This document shows positions 15,435 to 17,407 of a stretch of 17,407 nt of DNA, one piece after another; the first letter of the stretch is position 1; each line of letters starts with the position of its first letter. Source of the stretch: PUPG01 sp031323845 (lineage in GTDB: Bacteria; Bacteroidota; Bacteroidia; Bacteroidales; UBA7960); assembly GCA_031323845.1 (NCBI GenBank), contig JAVIYP010000054.1, positions 1 to 17,407 on the forward strand, given 5' to 3'. The position numbers were made by a program, and so were the translations under genes. The notes under the pieces are model-generated. The model made no database searches. It was given only the letters and a program-made list of their open reading frames with translations, and was not told the origin of the DNA.

Positions 15435-15523
15435 GTTCCTGCAGCTGTGTGTGGTGTTTTCTTTATTTTCTGATCTGAAAAAGATGCAAGTAAACCGGCC
15501 TGGCAGCACGTTCTTCTAACGGG

Positions 15524-16288
15524 TCACCTGAGAAAAATATCATCGGGGTATTCAATTCCGGTAAGGTGCAAACCCTGCGCAGGTACCGAGCGGCCAGCCT
15601 TTGACCGGTTGCGGCTTAAAATAATACCTTCAAACTCATCCGGGCTGATCTTCCCAAGCCCCGCATCAACCATGGTGCCTACCAGGGCACGCACCATGTT
15701 TCTCAGAAAGCGGTTGGCCTGAATTTCAAAGATCAGCATGTGATGCTCCCTGGTCCAGGCGGCCTTGTATATCGTGCAGTTGGTGGTTCGTACCTGGCTG
15801 CCGGAGCGGGCGAAACAGGCAAAGTCTTCATGCGCGGACAATCGCCGGGCAGCCTCCTGCATAGTCTCAAGATCCAGTTTCCTTTCAAAAAGCCATGATG
15901 TTTCTATTTTGAAAGGGTCTTTTTCTGTTGCCAGGTAGTAGGCATAGGTCCGGTTGATGGCACTGAAGCGGGCATGGGCATCCGGCCGCACCGGTATTAT
16001 ATCGTGTACCACAATGTCAGGAGGAAGGATGCGGTTCAGCCTGAAGGGCAACTGCATCCGGTGTATTTCGTCAGGTGTCAGGCCGCTGTCAAAATGGGCG
16101 CAGAACATCGGTGCATGCACCCCTGTGTCGGTGCGTCCTGCGCCGGTAACTACAGTCTCTGTACGCAAAAGCAAGCTCAGAGCATCCTGCAGCAACTCCT
16201 GCACCCCAATGGCATTGGGCTGAATCTGCCACCCGTGATAAGCGGTGCCGGCATAGGCCATGTTTATGAAGTACCTGTGCTGTTCCAT
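15524..16288 (-). CDS. truA: tRNA pseudouridine synthase A
   Basis: TruA converts uridines 38-40 of the tRNA anticodon stem to pseudouridine. The 254-residue protein shows YAGTAYHGWQIQPN near the N-terminus (12-25), the catalytic aspartate D54 in GAGRTDTGVHA (49-59), and the conserved C-terminal IFEIQANRFLRNMVRALVG segment. I place the start at the ATG at 16288 (MEQHRYF) because it gives normal family length; the frame stays open upstream to 16414, but those extra 42 residues do not resemble the family. It stands alone on the minus strand, convergent with the AI-2E gene and divergent from the nuoE-like gene. Confidence 0.95.
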   Translation of the reverse strand: MEQHRYFINMAYAGTAYHGWQIQPNAIGVQELLQDALSLLLRTETVVTGAGRTDTGVHAPMFCAHFDSGLTPDEIHRMQLPFRLNRILPPDIVVHDIIPVRPDAHARFSAINRTYAYYLATEKDPFKIETSWLFERKLDLETMQEAARRLSAHEDFACFARSGSQVRTTNCTIYKAAWTREHHMLIFEIQANRFLRNMVRALVGTMVDAGLGKISPDEFEGIILSRNRSKAGRSVPAQGLHLTGIEYPDDIFLR

Positions 16289-16303
16289 AAGGATACTTTC
16301 CTG

Positions 16304-16311
16304 CAAAAGTA
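16304..16311 (-). promoter_or_regulatory. Bacteroidetes-type -7 box TACTTTTG for truA
   Basis: On the minus strand TACTTTTG matches TAnnTTTG exactly, 15 bases before the chosen truA ATG at 16288. Initiation near 16297 would leave a leader of only about nine bases. The -33 position offers only TTTA at a 23-base spacing. The match supports the downstream start over the upstream extension. Confidence 0.42.
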
Positions 16312-16687
16312 AAAAAAGACTTGTTTCCCGGACATAAATGTTTAGCCCGGTCTTGCGCCGGAGCTGCTTCAGGCGGCCCGCAGGAGTCCTATTCGCAGCA
16401 GCGGCCACAAGCAATCAATACCTGCCTGAAGGTATGCGCAGATTTGTTTTTCCGGTCAGGGCAACAACCCCGGAAACTTAAACGGCAGACCGGCATGATC
16501 ACGACGCTGGTGCTGATCAGAAACAGGGGTTTCAGGGTATTTCCGGAAGGTGTTTACAAGGGCAATGACAAGGGTGTTCCAGGAGGGCTTCCCACATGGC
16601 TTCTGAATACTTAATTAGACTGATTATAAATTACATACAATGGGTGTTTTTATTAAAGAAAAAATTATTTAATCAGAAAGGCTTTGT

Positions 16688-16695
16688 TATTTTTG
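16688..16695 (+). promoter_or_regulatory. Bacteroidetes-type -7 box TATTTTTG for the nuoE-like operon
   Basis: TATTTTTG fits TAnnTTTG, 61 bases before the ATG at 16757. The upstream region is very AT-rich, and the -33 element is weak (TTAT at 16665-16668, 19-base spacer). Transcription would start near 16702. Confidence 0.45.
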
Positions 16696-16756
16696 CACCA
16701 TTGTCATTGCAAGTAATACAAAATAAACACTTAATCAAAATCTGAAAGGGAAAAAT

Positions 16757-17224
16757 ATGAGTAGAATTGCAGAACTGGTAAAGGAGCAGGCCAACAAGCA
16801 CGGTCGCCAGCGTACAAGTCTGATGCCCATCCTGCAGGCAGTGGTAAGTGCTGAGCACTATCTATCCGAGGAAGCCATGGTTGCCATAGCGGAAGAGCTT
16901 GACCTGAGCACTGCTGACGTGTATGGCACTGCGTCTTTTTATACGTTTTTGGATACTGTCCCGCGTGGAAAGTACATTATCCGTGTATGTAAGACCATCA
17001 CCTGCCATATGAAGGGCAAGGATGAGATCATCAGCACCATTGAGGACATGCTGAAGATCAGGCTGGGTGAAACCACTACCGATAAAAAATTCAGCCTGCT
17101 GCAGGCCAATTGCCTTGGGTGGTGCCACAAGGGTCCCGTGATGCTTATCAACGATGAGGTATATCCGGAAATAACGCCGGAAAAAACAACTGAAATCATT
17201 AATCAATACCTGAAAAAGGGGTAA
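16757..17224 (+). CDS. nuoE: NuoE/HydC-like [2Fe-2S] subunit of an NADH-dependent oxidoreductase or hydrogenase
   Basis: The 155-residue protein has an N-terminal helical part (SLMPILQAVVSAEHYLSEEA) with the YGTASFYTFL element, and a C-terminal thioredoxin-like domain carrying four cluster cysteines, C78 and C83 (C-x4-C, in VCKTITC) and C119 and C123 (C-x3-C, in NCLGWC). This pattern binds one [2Fe-2S] cluster in the 24-kDa complex I subunit and its relatives, including subunits of NAD(P)-dependent and electron-bifurcating [FeFe] hydrogenases. The GWCHKGP wording departs from the commoner GACxxAP, leaning toward the hydrogenase-type subunit. A nuoF-like gene follows after 53 bases. The cytosolic redox role is clear; whether it serves complex I, formate dehydrogenase or hydrogenase depends on genes beyond the window. 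Confidence 0.88.
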   Translation: MSRIAELVKEQANKHGRQRTSLMPILQAVVSAEHYLSEEAMVAIAEELDLSTADVYGTASFYTFLDTVPRGKYIIRVCKTITCHMKGKDEIISTIEDMLKIRLGETTTDKKFSLLQANCLGWCHKGPVMLINDEVYPEITPEKTTEIINQYLKKG

Positions 17225-17277
17225 AAACCTGATCTGGTAAGCAATAATTGTCTAAAAAAACAGAAAACAGAAATATT

Positions 17278-17407
17278 ATGGAAAAACAGATAAAAAAGGT
17301 TGACCTGATTTTTGGAAAGGTAGACTACCTTGCCATTTTGGAGCAGTCACTCGAACGCACACGTGATGAGATCATTCTGGATGTGATCGACTCTGGCTTG
17401 CGTGGCC
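17278..17407 (+). CDS. nuoF: NuoF-like NADH-binding flavoprotein, first 43 residues (runs off right edge)
   Basis: The visible 43 codons start MEKQIKKVDLIFGK and end in DVIDSGLRG, exactly where NuoF-family proteins begin their NADH/FMN-binding GLRGRGGxGFxTG motif. Together with the preceding nuoE-like gene this identifies the 51-kDa-type flavin and [4Fe-4S] subunit with good probability. Because the motif begins within the first 45 residues, the protein lacks the extra N-terminal thioredoxin-like [2Fe-2S] domain found in HndC/HydB-type hydrogenase subunits, unless the true start differs. ATG at 17278 is preceded by an A-rich stretch. The rest lies beyond the window. Confidence 0.75.
   Translation, partial: MEKQIKKVDLIFGKVDYLAILEQSLERTRDEIILDVIDSGLRG

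Larger units (their letters stand above)
16289..16756. other. 468-base intergenic region with hairpins and no convincing gene
   Basis: The region between truA and the nuoE-like gene carries promoter boxes at both ends, while its middle (about 16320-16610) is GC-rich like coding DNA. Visible inverted repeats are ATACCT/AGGTAT (16418-16435), CCGGTC/GACCGG (16452-16493) enclosing GGG/CCC, and TGATCA twice (16496-16519). A 97-codon plus-strand frame (16321-16614) has no recognisable motif. I found no tRNA, tmRNA, SRP RNA, RNase P RNA or riboswitch signature by eye. It could be a structured RNA, a long regulatory leader or a decayed gene. Confidence 0.45.

Noticed and set aside
16289..16414. 42-residue N-terminal extension of TruA
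   Set aside because: It has no similarity to TruA, and the chosen ATG gives the normal family start YFINMAYAGTAYHGW with a promoter box just upstream.
16321..16614. 97-codon plus-strand frame in the truA-nuoE gap
   Set aside because: There is no recognisable motif, signal peptide or start context; I kept the region as unexplained rather than calling a gene.

Overview
The window looks like chromosomal DNA from an anaerobic Bacteroidetes (Bacteroidota), probably near Bacteroidales/Marinilabiliales. The signs are a PorW/SprE-type type IX secretion lipoprotein, a split F-type ATP synthase cluster without beta and epsilon genes, the insertion in ATP synthase alpha that I associate with this phylum, absence of clear Shine-Dalgarno sequences, and repeated upstream boxes of the Bacteroidetes form TAnnTTTG. 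I see no tRNA, rRNA, CRISPR array, transposase or other mobile element. Coding is dense and apparently vertically inherited.

Layout. Positions 1-1720 (minus): an envelope/isoprenoid pair, an M23 LytM-type endopeptidase whose stop overlaps the start of dxr (ATGA); dxr runs off the left edge. Positions 1856-4504 (plus): the T9SS lipoprotein PorW/SprE. Positions 4617-10601 (plus): bactofilin, a four-helix membrane protein in the AtpI/AtpZ slot, then atpB-atpE-atpF-atpH-atpA-atpG with short gaps, read from a good promoter at 4529-4561 and ending at an intrinsic terminator that lies inside the 3' end of the convergent xdhC. Positions 10633-14149: xdhC (minus) divergent from ygeY-ygeW (plus). Positions 14244-15368: an AI-2E/PerM-type exporter. 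Positions 15524-16288 (minus): truA. Then about 470 bases with no convincing gene but several hairpins. Positions 16757-end: nuoE-like and nuoF-like genes opening an NADH-linked electron-transfer complex, plausibly of an NADH-dependent [FeFe] hydrogenase.

How the genes work together. The left half is envelope construction plus energy: cell-wall hydrolase, secretion lipoprotein, bactofilin scaffold and proton-driven ATP synthase. The bactofilin and the M23 enzyme, which carries a short cytoplasmic tail, are candidates for one morphogenetic module. The most interesting part is xdhC/ygeY/ygeW: YgeW and YgeY belong to the anaerobic purine/uric-acid degradation cluster known from gut bacteria, and XdhC matures molybdenum hydroxylases such as xanthine dehydrogenase. 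The other known cluster members (ygeX, hyuA, ygfK, ssnA, xdhD) are absent here, so this is either a split cluster or a reduced variant. With the redox genes at the right edge it fits a fermentative, anaerobic lifestyle.
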